The translations under genes were made by a program, and so were the position numbers. The notes beneath the pieces are model-generated. The model made no database searches. It was given only the letters and a program-made list of their open reading frames with translations, and was not told the DNA's origin. From Sediminibacterium sp. (GTDB lineage: Bacteria; Bacteroidota; Bacteroidia; Chitinophagales; Chitinophagaceae): a DNA stretch of 64,000 bases. Shown one piece after another: positions 8,309 to 17,663 of this stretch (its first letter is position 1; each line of letters opens with the position of its first letter). Where the stretch lies: the NCBI GenBank assembly GCA_030726065.1, contig JANREK010000038.1:1-64000 (forward strand). Reading direction: 5' to 3'.

Positions 8309-9502
8309 ATGATCCCATTATATAGAAAGCAATTTAATGCGGAATTTAACGAAACTAAATATCAAGCATACCTCAATTATTTCAATGAATTATTTCCAAA
8401 TTCAGTTGATTTCAGAATTGCAGAAACCCCACTATTCCTCACAGCAGCATTTAAAAATCAATTACTTGAAGTGGGCGAATATGTATGTTCTCAAATTTTA
8501 GCTGCTGATTTTATAGCAAAGACAGAAAAATCCTTAGAAAATACAAGATGTACCCCCAATGAACAAGGCCTTCCCGAATGTATCGTGATAGATTTTGCGA
8601 TTGCCCATAATGCGCAAAACGAAATTGCACCTGCTTTAATTGAACTTCAAGGATTCCCGTCCATATTTGCATTTGAAGTACTTCAAGACGAGGCATTAAG
8701 AAATAGTTATAGTATACCCGAAAATTTGTCTCCCTATTTAAACGGCTACACAAAGGATCAATATCTAAGCCATTTATCTAGAATTATAAAAGGGGAAATG
8801 GGCGAACATACTGTGTTATTGGAGCTATTTCCAAAAGAACAAAAAACAAGAATTGATTTTTATTGTACCAATCAATATTTAGATATCCCAACTGTTTGTA
8901 TTACTGAAATTATTAAAAAAGGGAAGGAACTATTTTATGAAAGGGATGGGGTTGCGATTAAAATAAATCGAATATATAACCGCGTAGTAACTGATGAACT
9001 AAAAAATAAATCGGAGGAAATAAAGGAAAAAGCAGAATTTTTATACGCGGAACTTGATGTCAGCTGGGTTACCCACCCCAACCATTTTTTTAGAATAAGC
9101 AAATACCTACTCCCTTATTTACATCATGATGGTGTACCTAAAACACAATTTGTCGACCAAATAAAAAGTATTCCAACTAATTTAGAAAAATATATACTCA
9201 AGCCCTTATTTTCTTTTGCAGGCCAAGGAGTTATTATTGATGTTCAATCCTCCGATTTTGATACAATTTTAGATCCTGCAAACTGGATAATGCAAGAAAA
9301 AGTAAATTATGCGCCATGCGTTGCAACACCAGATGGTTTTGCAAAAGCAGAAATAAGACTATTTTACTTTTGGGATAAGCCCACACAAAAATACATAGCC
9401 ACCTTAAATTTATGCAGATTAAGTAAAGGTAAAATGATTGGTGTTAATTATAACCAAACTGCCACCTGGGTAGGTGGCAGTTTGGCCTATTTCGAAAAAT
9501 AA
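8309..9502 (+). CDS. ATP-grasp-like ligase candidate, unknown product
   Basis: About 397 residues with no named function that I recognise. The C-terminal third carries ATP-grasp-like features: YILKPLFSFAGQGVIIDV near residue 300 (lysine strand plus glycine-rich loop), NWIMQEKVNYAP (hinge), and KAEIRLFYFW followed by LCRLSKGKMIGVNYNQ, which could supply the Mg-binding acidic and Asn residues. The N-terminal part contains PALIELQGFPSIFAF, EQKTRIDFYC and KINRIYNRVV. ATP-grasp enzymes activate a carboxylate as acyl-phosphate for attack by an amine, so ammonia from the adjacent GATase is a natural second substrate (inference). The ORF track uses a TTG at 8285 that overlaps the previous gene; I prefer the ATG at 8309 (MIPLYRKQFN). 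Confidence 0.7.
   Translation: MIPLYRKQFNAEFNETKYQAYLNYFNELFPNSVDFRIAETPLFLTAAFKNQLLEVGEYVCSQILAADFIAKTEKSLENTRCTPNEQGLPECIVIDFAIAHNAQNEIAPALIELQGFPSIFAFEVLQDEALRNSYSIPENLSPYLNGYTKDQYLSHLSRIIKGEMGEHTVLLELFPKEQKTRIDFYCTNQYLDIPTVCITEIIKKGKELFYERDGVAIKINRIYNRVVTDELKNKSEEIKEKAEFLYAELDVSWVTHPNHFFRISKYLLPYLHHDGVPKTQFVDQIKSIPTNLEKYILKPLFSFAGQGVIIDVQSSDFDTILDPANWIMQEKVNYAPCVATPDGFAKAEIRLFYFWDKPTQKYIATLNLCRLSKGKMIGVNYNQTATWVGGSLAYFEK
9454..9485. repeat. Perfect 13-bp inverted repeat inside the end of the ATP-grasp-like gene
   Basis: CCAAACTGCCACC and GGTGGCAGTTTGG are exact reverse complements separated by the six bases TGGGTA. The hairpin encodes residues close to the C-terminus and ends 17 bases before the end of the stop codon. 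No T-run follows on either strand. It lies between two convergent genes and may act as a shared terminator or a 3'-end stabiliser. Confidence 0.7.
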
Positions 9503-9525
9503 ATTTTAAATACAATATCAATTAG

Positions 9526-10686
9526 CTATTCCTCCGCACTATTCTTTAGTTTCATTAATAAGGTATAGGCGTTTTTCAGAACGATGTCCTGACCTTTTAA
9601 ATTCGTTTTAATTTCAGTAAACCCATTCGTAGAAACGCCTAATTCGACTGCAACTAATTTATAAGTTTGATCCGGTTGTTTCACAAATACAAATGGTTTA
9701 TTTTCCCATTTCACGATTGATTCTTCTGTTAATGCATCCACTTTTGCATTATTTAAAGCAATTTCAGCATTGACATAAGTGCCAGGATATAAACGAACAT
9801 TCTCATTGACTAAATGACAATGCACATCAGTGGTTCTTTCTTCATTGATATTAGGGGTAATGACTGCCACATGTGCCACATATTCTTTTGATATATCGTT
9901 ATTGGTTGTAAATACCACTTCATTTCCTATTTTTAAGTTGGGCACATCATTTTCGTAAATAATTAATCTTACATGTAAATCACTTGGATCTACAATTTCG
10001 AATAACACATCCGTGGGCGTAACATACTTTCCAATATTAACATTCACCTTAGTCACATAGCCACTAATAGGTGCATTAAAATTGATTGACCTTGAAATAG
10101 TTGTTTCATTTAATTGGGTGGGATCAATTCCGATTAGTTTTAATTTTTCCTCTAATGATTTGACTAAATATTTTTGACTCTCGAAGTCGCTTTTAGCCAA
10201 TTGATATATTTTATCACTGGTGGATTTGGTCACATTTAAATCTCGCTGTCTAACAAAATCAGCATCTAAGTAGGCTAACCTACTTTTGGCTGTTAAATAA
10301 TCCTGTTGGATTTGAATGTAAATGGGGTCTTCAATCACAGCAAGTAAAGCCCCTTTTTTAACAAACATACCTGGAATTAAGTTCGTTTTTTTCAAGTACC
10401 CTCCCAATGGGATACTGATGGAAACTATATTACTTGGTGGTACGTCTATTAAGCCATTCACTTTTAAAACTTGGTGCATTTCCTTATTTTGGACCTGCCC
10501 AATAGATAAATTGGCTGTTTTTAATTGCTCCGCAGTTAAACGTACCACATTCAAAATAGCACTGTCCGGCTTCACTGAACTTGCTACTGCTTTTTGCTCC
10601 TCTTTTTTATTTGCAGTACATGCCAACATTAAACTAATCCCTGCAATGGCGAAAATTTGATTTGATTTCATAAATATATTTTTCAT
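9526..10686 (-). CDS. czcB: RND efflux periplasmic adaptor lipoprotein (CzcB/CusB family)
   Basis: 386 residues. The N-terminus ends in a lipobox (GISLMLAC), so the protein should be lipid-anchored in the periplasm. Family features are the first lipoyl half (ISIPLGGYLKKTNLIPGMFVKKGALLAVIEDP), an alpha-helical hairpin with heptad-like sequence (about residues 120-170), the second lipoyl half (FNAPISGYVTKVNVNIGKYVTPTDVLFEIVD), and a beta-barrel domain ending in TYVNAEIAL. It links the inner-membrane pump to the outer-membrane channel. Its ATG overlaps the stop of the pump gene (TAATG). A later ATG at 10671 (MKSNQIF) is also possible. No histidine-rich metal-binding N-terminus is visible. Confidence 0.9.
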   Translation of the reverse strand: MKNIFMKSNQIFAIAGISLMLACTANKKEEQKAVASSVKPDSAILNVVRLTAEQLKTANLSIGQVQNKEMHQVLKVNGLIDVPPSNIVSISIPLGGYLKKTNLIPGMFVKKGALLAVIEDPIYIQIQQDYLTAKSRLAYLDADFVRQRDLNVTKSTSDKIYQLAKSDFESQKYLVKSLEEKLKLIGIDPTQLNETTISRSINFNAPISGYVTKVNVNIGKYVTPTDVLFEIVDPSDLHVRLIIYENDVPNLKIGNEVVFTTNNDISKEYVAHVAVITPNINEERTTDVHCHLVNENVRLYPGTYVNAEIALNNAKVDALTEESIVKWENKPFVFVKQPDQTYKLVAVELGVSTNGFTEIKTNLKGQDIVLKNAYTLLMKLKNSAEE

Positions 10687-13600
10687 TATTTTGTAGCAGT
10701 TAATTTTTCTAATTCAATCGCATTTTCATTTAATTGTTGAATATAAATTAAATATTCACTTTTTATTTGAATTGCCTGATTTATAATCATCACCCATTCT
10801 AAATAAGTAATCTCCCCCGCATTTATTTTTCGACCTGCAGTTTCAATAAGGAGTGTAGCATTGGGCAACATGTTTTTTTGATAGGCAATGACTAATTTCT
10901 TATTTTGTAGATACGCATTTAGTAAATTTTTAAAATTTGAGCTTAATTGCTGCTGTAGGGCCAAGCTTTCTAATTTATTTTGCTCAATTTGAACTTTACT
11001 CGCAGCAATTTTTGATTTTTGGGCAGTTGAAAATATAGGAAGCGATAGTCCTAGATTGATTGCGCCAAATCGATGATTGCTTCCAAAATAAGATTCACTT
11101 CCTTGAGTTGTAGGCTGCCAGCCAATAATGGTGGATGAGTTATAACCCACATTGAAAGAAGGTTGCAACTTACCTTTTTCCAGCTTTTGTTGATTTTCAG
11201 CTAATACCACTTTTTGTTCACCCAATTGAACTAAGGGCGTTTGCCCTATAGCATATACATCGGGTAGCTGCGTCAACGAAATTTCTAATTTATCTGAAGC
11301 AGGCGTATAGCTATTGGTCCCATTTAATAAATAGTTAAACTCATTCAGATTGCTTTCAAAAGATAGCGAAAGTGTTTGTAGTTGATTTGAAATTTGTGTC
11401 AACTGACTTTCGGCAGTTACTTTTTCTAAAACATCAGCACCTCCAGCATTATAACGCTGATTCGCTTTAGTTACAAAAGTGCTATAAATACTATCTGCCT
11501 GCATAAGTAGTTGCTTCTTATTTTGCAATACCAATAGCTGGTAGAATTTATTCTTGACTAATGATTTTAATTCAATTTCATTCGTCAATTTACTTAATTC
11601 ACTCATCAACAGGTTTGATTTATTGATATCCCCCTGACTTTTGTATACACTAGGGAATTGGATATTTTGAGATATCAAAACTCGATTATCATTTTGAAAG
11701 CTATTGATTTTTCCATAACCAAAATCGAATAAGGTTTTATCAATATCTACATTACTCTTCCTTAATGCTTTATAATAATCCACATTCATATTAGATGCGC
11801 GTAAGGAAGTGTTATTCTTTAGTGCAGTATCTATTGCAGCACTAAGACTTATTTTATTTTGCGCAAAACTTGCTTGTCCAAATAATAACAAAATTAAAAT
11901 AGGGATAGCTGTATTTTTATTCATTGTCAAATATTTTGTTCCTTTTTCAAAAAGTAAATACATTATCGGTAGCACAAATAAAGTTAACATGGTTGAAATA
12001 ATTAAACCACCTATAACGACTGTTGCCAAAGGCTTTTGAACCTCACCTCCAGCACCAGTACTAATGGCCATTGGAATAAAACCAAGCGCGGGTACAAGCG
12101 CAGTCATTAATACAGCTCTTAATTTGGATGTAGTCGCATGAATTACAATACGTGTTATATCATGCCAGCCTTCGGATTTGAGCCTATTAAACTCTGTCAC
12201 TAGTAATATCCCATTCAATACCGCAACGCCAAATAATGCAATAAAACCAACCCCTGCGGAAATACTAAACGGCATACTTCTTGCCCATAACGCAAATATT
12301 CCTCCCATTGCCGACAAAGGTATTGCTGTATAAATAAGTAATCCCTGCTTGACTGAACCAAAGGCGAAATATAGCAACAAAAAAATCAAGAATAAGGCAA
12401 TAGGAACCACAATACTTAATCTGTCTTTTGCAGCAGTCATATTCTCAAAAGAACCACCATACACAATGGTGTAGCCTTTTTGCAAGTTAAGTTGTTGGCC
12501 AATTTTCGTTTGAAGTTCTTTGACAATGGTTTGTACATCACGCCCATTAATATTAAACCCAACAATGATACGACGCTTTGTATTTTCTCTTTGGATTTGA
12601 TTCACCCCTTCAATTTCTTCAATGTCTGCTACATAGGATAATGGAATTTGCATACCATTGGCTGTAGAGATATTTAAGTTCTGTATATCTGATACGCTTT
12701 TTCTTGTTTCACCACCAAGGCGAACCACCATATCAAATCTTTTTTCTTCTTCATATACCTGACCTGCAATTTGTCCGGCAAATGCACTATTCACCACCCA
12801 ATTCACCTCTTCTATATTTAAACCATACTTCGCCATTCCATCTCGATTATATTTAATCACCACCTGTGGCATACCTGTCACTTTTTCTTCATAAATATTA
12901 ACCGCACCATCCACCGTTTGAATAATACCATTTAATCGCGCTGCATAATGGGTGAGTGTATCTAAGTTTTCGCCAAATATTTTACAGACCACATCCTGTC
13001 TTGCCCCAGTCATTAATTCATTAAACCGCATTTGAACAGGGTATTGAAACCCAACAGTAATACCCGGAACCTGCTCCAAAACTTTTGTCATTTTGATACT
13101 TAATTCACTAAAGGTTTTAGCAGAAGTCCACTCATTTTTATCTTTCAAGATGATCATCATATCACCTGCTTCAAAAGGCATTGGATCGGCTGGAATTTCG
13201 GCACTACCAATTTTCGTGACTATTTTTTCTACTTCTGGAAAATTTTGAAGCAATAATTTAGTTGCCTTTTGCGTCGACGCAACGGTATTGTTCAAATTAC
13301 TTCCTGTTAACACCCTAGTTTCAACTGCAAAATCGCCTTCCTCTAACTGTGGTATAAATTCACCTCCCATATTCATCAACAAACTAACAGAAACGAAAAA
13401 TAATAGGACGGTTATGCCAATAACTGTCTTTGGAAATTTTAAGACCGTTTTTAAAAATGGCTGATACGCTCGTTCTAACCAGATCATTAGCCTATCCGTA
13501 ATATTTTTTTTGTGATTTAGTTTTTTATTTAAAAATAAAGCGGCCATCATAGGCACATAAGTAATTGATAATATAAATGCGCCGAAAATAGCAAAGGCAA

Positions 13601-15050
13601 TAGTGAATGCCATTGGCTTAAACATCTTTCCCTCAATTCCTTCCAGTGATAAAATTGGGATATATACAATTAAGATGATGATTTGACTAAACACAGCCGA
13701 CTTAATCATGGACCCTGTTGACTTGCCAACTTCTTCATCCATTTGACCTTGATCAATTCTTACAAGTGTCCTAAAATGTTTTGAATGTGCAAATCGGTAT
13801 AAAATTGCTTCTACAACAATGACAGAACCATCAACAATTAATCCAAAATCAATGGCACCTAATGACATTAAGTTCCCACCAACACCAAACATATTCATCA
13901 ATATAATAGCAAATAGCATTGACAATGGAATTACCGAAGAAACAATTAAACCAGCCCTTAAATTTCCTAGAAAAAATACAAGTACGAAAATTACAATTAA
14001 TGCACCTTCCATTAAATTAGTTTTTACTGTACTAATCGCATTGTTGACCATTTTGGTTCTATCCAAGAATGGTTCAATGACCACACCCTCTGGTAACATT
14101 TTTTGAATTTCAGCAATCTTGTCTTTGACCCTCTTCACTACCAAGGATGAATTTTCACCCTTTAACATCATCACTACTGCACCAGCCACTTCCCCTTCAT
14201 CATTATAGGTCATGGCACCGTAACGAATCGCTGCTCCTAATTGTACTTTGGCAATGTCTCTTATCAATAGCGGATTCCCATTAGACATTTGCTTAACTAC
14301 AATTTTTTCAATGTCATCAATATTAACAGTCAAGCCTTCGCTTCTTATATATAATACAGTAGGTCCTTTTTCAATATAAGCACCACCCGTATTTTGATTG
14401 TTTTTTTCTAAGGCAGAAAAGATATCAGAAATGGAAAGTCCATAGGATTTTAATTGATCCTGACGAACTGATATTTCATACTGCTTTAACTTACCGCCAA
14501 AACTTGCTACTTCAGCAACGCCAGGTGTACCCATCAATTGTCTTCTAACAATCCAGTCTTGAATTGTTCTTAACTCCATGGCATCAAACTTTGATTCATA
14601 CCCTTTTAATGGCCTAACTACGTATTGAAATATTTCACCCAATCCTGTTGATACGGGCGCTAATTCGGGTGTGCCTGTGCCAGGTGGAATATCCTGCTGT
14701 ACTTTTTGCAACTTTTCACTTATTTGTTGCCTTGCCCAGTAAATATCAATTTTATCTTCAAACACAATCGTAATCAATGAAAGCCCAAACCTTGAGAAGC
14801 TTCTTATTTGCTTCGTGCCAGGAATACTACTACAAGCTTGCTCAATAGGAAAAGTGACCAACCTTTCAATATCGGTTGCGCCAAGTGATGGCGATACTGT
14901 AATGACTTGTACTTGATTATCCGTGATATCTGGAACCGCATCTATAGGCAATTGTGTTACCTGATAGGCGCCCCATCCAATAAGCGAAACCACAAACAAT
15001 CCAACGATTAACTTATTCTTTATAGAATAGGTTATTATTTTATTTAACAT
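10686..15050 (-). CDS. czcA: CzcA-type heavy-metal RND pump fused to a TolC-like outer-membrane channel
   Basis: 1454 residues in one frame. Residues 1-1040 are a complete heavy-metal RND pump: LPIDAVPDITDNQVQV near the start, and TM4 with AIDFGLIVDGSVIVVEA near residue 400, the divalent-cation (Zn/Co/Cd/Ni) type rather than the CusA (Cu/Ag) type. The second half repeats the fold with FALWARSMPFSISAGVGFIALFG. At residue 1043 a second signal-peptide-like segment begins (MNKNTAIPILILLLFGQASFAQ), followed by about 400 residues of TolC/CzcC-type helical repeats (SLSAAIDTALKNN, QRYNAGGADVLEKVTAESQL, AGEITYLEW). The fused arrangement is known in Bacteroidota. The pump is driven by the proton gradient. 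Upstream is a small conserved gene, downstream the adaptor. No metal regulator is seen. Confidence 0.93.
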   Translation of the reverse strand: MLNKIITYSIKNKLIVGLFVVSLIGWGAYQVTQLPIDAVPDITDNQVQVITVSPSLGATDIERLVTFPIEQACSSIPGTKQIRSFSRFGLSLITIVFEDKIDIYWARQQISEKLQKVQQDIPPGTGTPELAPVSTGLGEIFQYVVRPLKGYESKFDAMELRTIQDWIVRRQLMGTPGVAEVASFGGKLKQYEISVRQDQLKSYGLSISDIFSALEKNNQNTGGAYIEKGPTVLYIRSEGLTVNIDDIEKIVVKQMSNGNPLLIRDIAKVQLGAAIRYGAMTYNDEGEVAGAVVMMLKGENSSLVVKRVKDKIAEIQKMLPEGVVIEPFLDRTKMVNNAISTVKTNLMEGALIVIFVLVFFLGNLRAGLIVSSVIPLSMLFAIILMNMFGVGGNLMSLGAIDFGLIVDGSVIVVEAILYRFAHSKHFRTLVRIDQGQMDEEVGKSTGSMIKSAVFSQIIILIVYIPILSLEGIEGKMFKPMAFTIAFAIFGAFILSITYVPMMAALFLNKKLNHKKNITDRLMIWLERAYQPFLKTVLKFPKTVIGITVLLFFVSVSLLMNMGGEFIPQLEEGDFAVETRVLTGSNLNNTVASTQKATKLLLQNFPEVEKIVTKIGSAEIPADPMPFEAGDMMIILKDKNEWTSAKTFSELSIKMTKVLEQVPGITVGFQYPVQMRFNELMTGARQDVVCKIFGENLDTLTHYAARLNGIIQTVDGAVNIYEEKVTGMPQVVIKYNRDGMAKYGLNIEEVNWVVNSAFAGQIAGQVYEEEKRFDMVVRLGGETRKSVSDIQNLNISTANGMQIPLSYVADIEEIEGVNQIQRENTKRRIIVGFNINGRDVQTIVKELQTKIGQQLNLQKGYTIVYGGSFENMTAAKDRLSIVVPIALFLIFLLLYFAFGSVKQGLLIYTAIPLSAMGGIFALWARSMPFSISAGVGFIALFGVAVLNGILLVTEFNRLKSEGWHDITRIVIHATTSKLRAVLMTALVPALGFIPMAISTGAGGEVQKPLATVVIGGLIISTMLTLFVLPIMYLLFEKGTKYLTMNKNTAIPILILLLFGQASFAQNKISLSAAIDTALKNNTSLRASNMNVDYYKALRKSNVDIDKTLFDFGYGKINSFQNDNRVLISQNIQFPSVYKSQGDINKSNLLMSELSKLTNEIELKSLVKNKFYQLLVLQNKKQLLMQADSIYSTFVTKANQRYNAGGADVLEKVTAESQLTQISNQLQTLSLSFESNLNEFNYLLNGTNSYTPASDKLEISLTQLPDVYAIGQTPLVQLGEQKVVLAENQQKLEKGKLQPSFNVGYNSSTIIGWQPTTQGSESYFGSNHRFGAINLGLSLPIFSTAQKSKIAASKVQIEQNKLESLALQQQLSSNFKNLLNAYLQNKKLVIAYQKNMLPNATLLIETAGRKINAGEITYLEWVMIINQAIQIKSEYLIYIQQLNENAIELEKLTATK

Positions 15051-15122
15051 AAATATTTCTTATTCAAATAGTAAAAGATAGCATAAATAAATTATGCAAA
15101 AAAAGAAAGATGGAAATAAAAC

Positions 15123-15506
15123 CTAAGCGCGGGGTGGCTGAAAAATATTATCTAATTTATTAGATGCATAATCTCGATCATTATACAATGGGTGTTCTTT
15201 TTGAGATGTAAACAACACAATAGGTTCAATAAATAATTTTGCAATAAAGTAACTATCAAAATTCAATAAGGAAACAGTTCTGTTAGATGATTTAAAAGGC
15301 AATTGCATATCCTGTTGATAATCTGAATCGTAAGTAGCTGTTGTGAAATAATGAATATCGATAAACTTAGAAAAAGTTAATTGTTGATTAAACTTTTGGT
15401 GTGTTTTATAATGTTCAAATAAAAAAGGCAATTTAAGCAACTGATACGCCTCAGTAGCCCCTAAAATATAGAGCGTAGTTAAAAATATAGTCGATGCTTT
15501 CCTCAC
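15123..15506 (-). CDS. Small conserved protein associated with metal-efflux operons
   Basis: 127 residues, with a hydrophobic N-terminus (MRKASTIFLTTLYILGATEA) that may be a signal peptide or anchor. Recognisable family words are AYQLLKLPFLFEHYKTHQKFN, FSKFIDIHYF, DSDYQQDMQLPFKSSN and a C-terminal SQKEHPLYNDRD. I recognise this type of short protein from just upstream of RND metal-efflux genes in Bacteroidota; its function is unknown to me. The start is GTG, preceded by TAACTTTA and exactly four bases, which suggests a leaderless transcript beginning the efflux operon. The pump gene follows 72 bases downstream. Confidence 0.75.
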   Translation of the reverse strand: MRKASTIFLTTLYILGATEAYQLLKLPFLFEHYKTHQKFNQQLTFSKFIDIHYFTTATYDSDYQQDMQLPFKSSNRTVSLLNFDSYFIAKLFIEPIVLFTSQKEHPLYNDRDYASNKLDNIFQPPRA

Positions 15507-15510
15507 TTCC

Positions 15511-15518
15511 TAAAGTTA
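15511..15518 (-). promoter_or_regulatory. Putative -7 element of the metal-efflux operon
   Basis: TAACTTTA on the minus strand (one mismatch to TAnnTTTG) is followed by GGAA and the GTG start. The geometry is the same as at the fmt and ABC-F genes. Confidence 0.45.
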
Positions 15519-15634
15519 GCGAATTTTCCCAACTTTTAGACCCAAGTATTCTATAAATAACCAAATAGTATTGAGCTATTACCTATTGGTCAAAAGCAAT
15601 ACTATCATCGATTTATGTGCTGATGGGAACGAAA

Positions 15635-17650
15635 TTAATTGATGAAATTCCACCATATGCCCACCCTAAACCACAAACTATTGGTCGGGTAATTTTGAGC
15701 GGAGAAATTATAGGAAGGACCCAATTTTTCACTGGTGGGTATCAGTGTATTTAAGTTTTCCAATCGGATATACGCCTTTAATCTTTTGATCATGAAATGC
15801 AAAAAAGCATTAGCAATAGGGCGATTGGTTAACGTATAATTATTCTGTGTATAAAATTGTCCAGTAAAAGGCATATATCCATCTGCTTTATAAGATGTGT
15901 GATATATTAATTCTAATCCTGTAGATAAATTTAAATTTTTGTAGAAATTACCCTCGAACGCCAAGCGCTGCCTGGTTAATAATAATGGCACATGAATAGG
16001 GCTTGATTGATCAACCAATTGTACGTTTAATTGATTGTACCAGTTCCAATGTGATGATAACTTTAATTTTTGCTCGGCTTGAATCCGCAAATAACTGATG
16101 GCCCCTCCGTAAGTATTGGCTTGATAGCCATTGGAAAAGTAATTGTAATTATTGATCAACTGATAATTGACCTGAGCAAGCCATGCTGATTTATAATTAC
16201 CAATGACCCCCATTAAATCAATCGTATTTTCCTTTTTAATGCCTGTAAGTCCAATAATTGGGAATTGTGTACGACCCAATAAGTTAGCGGAGGGGGTTCG
16301 ATTGTAATTTTGAAAGGACAATTTCATATAATTCCCCTTTGTATTCAAAATTCTAGACAAATAAACTTTGGCTTCGTAATCACCAGAATGATAGCCATTG
16401 ATATATAACTTCCCTGAGGCCAACATATCCCAAAACTGATTTCTAGTTTTATTTTTATAAACCGCAAATGCATATAAATCATAATTACTCCATCCGGATT
16501 GATTAGGGAAGTTGGCAGTATAATTGATATAGCCAGTAGCTAGTTGTAAAAATTGATTACTATTGTTTTTTTGGGGATAGCTGATCAAACTAAATTCATC
16601 ATTCAACACTTTCCAATTATCTTGAAAAGTCATTTTCTTGCCAGCAGGAAGTGTAAAATTGAAATAGTCCTGATATCTTACCGAATCTGGATTTTGGTCG
16701 TTAAATAAGAATTGACTTGTCTTATACTTGATTTCATTTTGGAAACGTAATCTTGGATAAAACATATAAGTAGTAACCGTATCTTTTACAATGGAATCCT
16801 TTTGGCCCACATCATAGGTTTGCTTTAATAAAAATATATTGTCCTTGTAGGTAGTACCCGTTGAAATTGAAGTATTAAATGGGTTTTTAAAGGTCATGCC
16901 GCTCACACCCAATCTCGTATCTAATTCATAGGGATTGCCTAATGACAGACTATCTAATAAATCACTTTTGATCAATCCCCCATTTTCAGAAGAGGCCGCT
17001 TTGTTTGAAATCATGGTAAAGAAAGATTCATAGCGTTTTCTTTTGGATTGAAAATGCGCGGTCATGCGCATATTATTTACATTGGCACTTTGATTTTTTA
17101 CATTCCCGGGGGAATTACTAAATCGATAGTCAAAGGCAAAATTTAATTGCTGCTTTTTATTTTGCGTATGCTTAACTTCAATTAATTGTTCCCCCTTTCC
17201 GCCAATCAAATAACCTAACTCAGTAAAAGGCCTTGTGGTTTGATAAAAAGGAGTTTGTTCTAAAGTAAAATTATATACATCATATGCATGAAAGCCTAGG
17301 TCCAAACCCGCGTTTTGAATGTTATTAGTCAAATACGACTTGCTTGCTGCACCTAAATTTCCCAAATTATAATGTGTATAGGGCAATGGATAGTGTACAA
17401 AAAAATCATTGATACTGGTATCCATTTTTTTGATGTCATTGCTATTATACAACTTATAATAAATGGTAATTGAATCTGCATTTTTATCCCTTAACTGAAG
17501 TGAGTCATTCCCTTTTTTAGCAGCAGGTCTTCCCCCTGAAAATCCACCCATCATATCATTTGTGGCTTGTAAAACCTTTTGTGCTTTAACCTGAATCTGA
17601 AGGCTACAAAGGAGGATACTTAAAAAAATAATACGCTGCGTAAATGACAT
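15635..17650 (-). CDS. Putative outer-membrane porin (Bacteroidota putative porin family)
   Basis: 671 residues with a signal peptide (MSFTQRIIFLSILLCSLQIQVKAQ). After a low-complexity segment (GGFSGGRPAAKKGNDS) comes a long run of alternating aromatic/polar strands, ending in SLWFRVGIWWNFIN, whose aromatic residues suit outer-membrane insertion. Words such as PLPYTHYNLGNLGAASKSYL, QTPFYQTTRPFTELGYLIGGKGEQ and HTQNKKQQLNFAFDYRF match the Bacteroidota putative-porin family. Substrate unknown. It starts 13 bases after the stop of the purine nucleoside phosphorylase gene, so the two are probably co-transcribed; whether the porin imports nucleosides is speculation. Confidence 0.85.
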   Translation of the reverse strand: MSFTQRIIFLSILLCSLQIQVKAQKVLQATNDMMGGFSGGRPAAKKGNDSLQLRDKNADSITIYYKLYNSNDIKKMDTSINDFFVHYPLPYTHYNLGNLGAASKSYLTNNIQNAGLDLGFHAYDVYNFTLEQTPFYQTTRPFTELGYLIGGKGEQLIEVKHTQNKKQQLNFAFDYRFSNSPGNVKNQSANVNNMRMTAHFQSKRKRYESFFTMISNKAASSENGGLIKSDLLDSLSLGNPYELDTRLGVSGMTFKNPFNTSISTGTTYKDNIFLLKQTYDVGQKDSIVKDTVTTYMFYPRLRFQNEIKYKTSQFLFNDQNPDSVRYQDYFNFTLPAGKKMTFQDNWKVLNDEFSLISYPQKNNSNQFLQLATGYINYTANFPNQSGWSNYDLYAFAVYKNKTRNQFWDMLASGKLYINGYHSGDYEAKVYLSRILNTKGNYMKLSFQNYNRTPSANLLGRTQFPIIGLTGIKKENTIDLMGVIGNYKSAWLAQVNYQLINNYNYFSNGYQANTYGGAISYLRIQAEQKLKLSSHWNWYNQLNVQLVDQSSPIHVPLLLTRQRLAFEGNFYKNLNLSTGLELIYHTSYKADGYMPFTGQFYTQNNYTLTNRPIANAFLHFMIKRLKAYIRLENLNTLIPTSEKLGPSYNFSAQNYPTNSLWFRVGIWWNFIN

Positions 17651-17663
17651 GCGAAATATTGAA

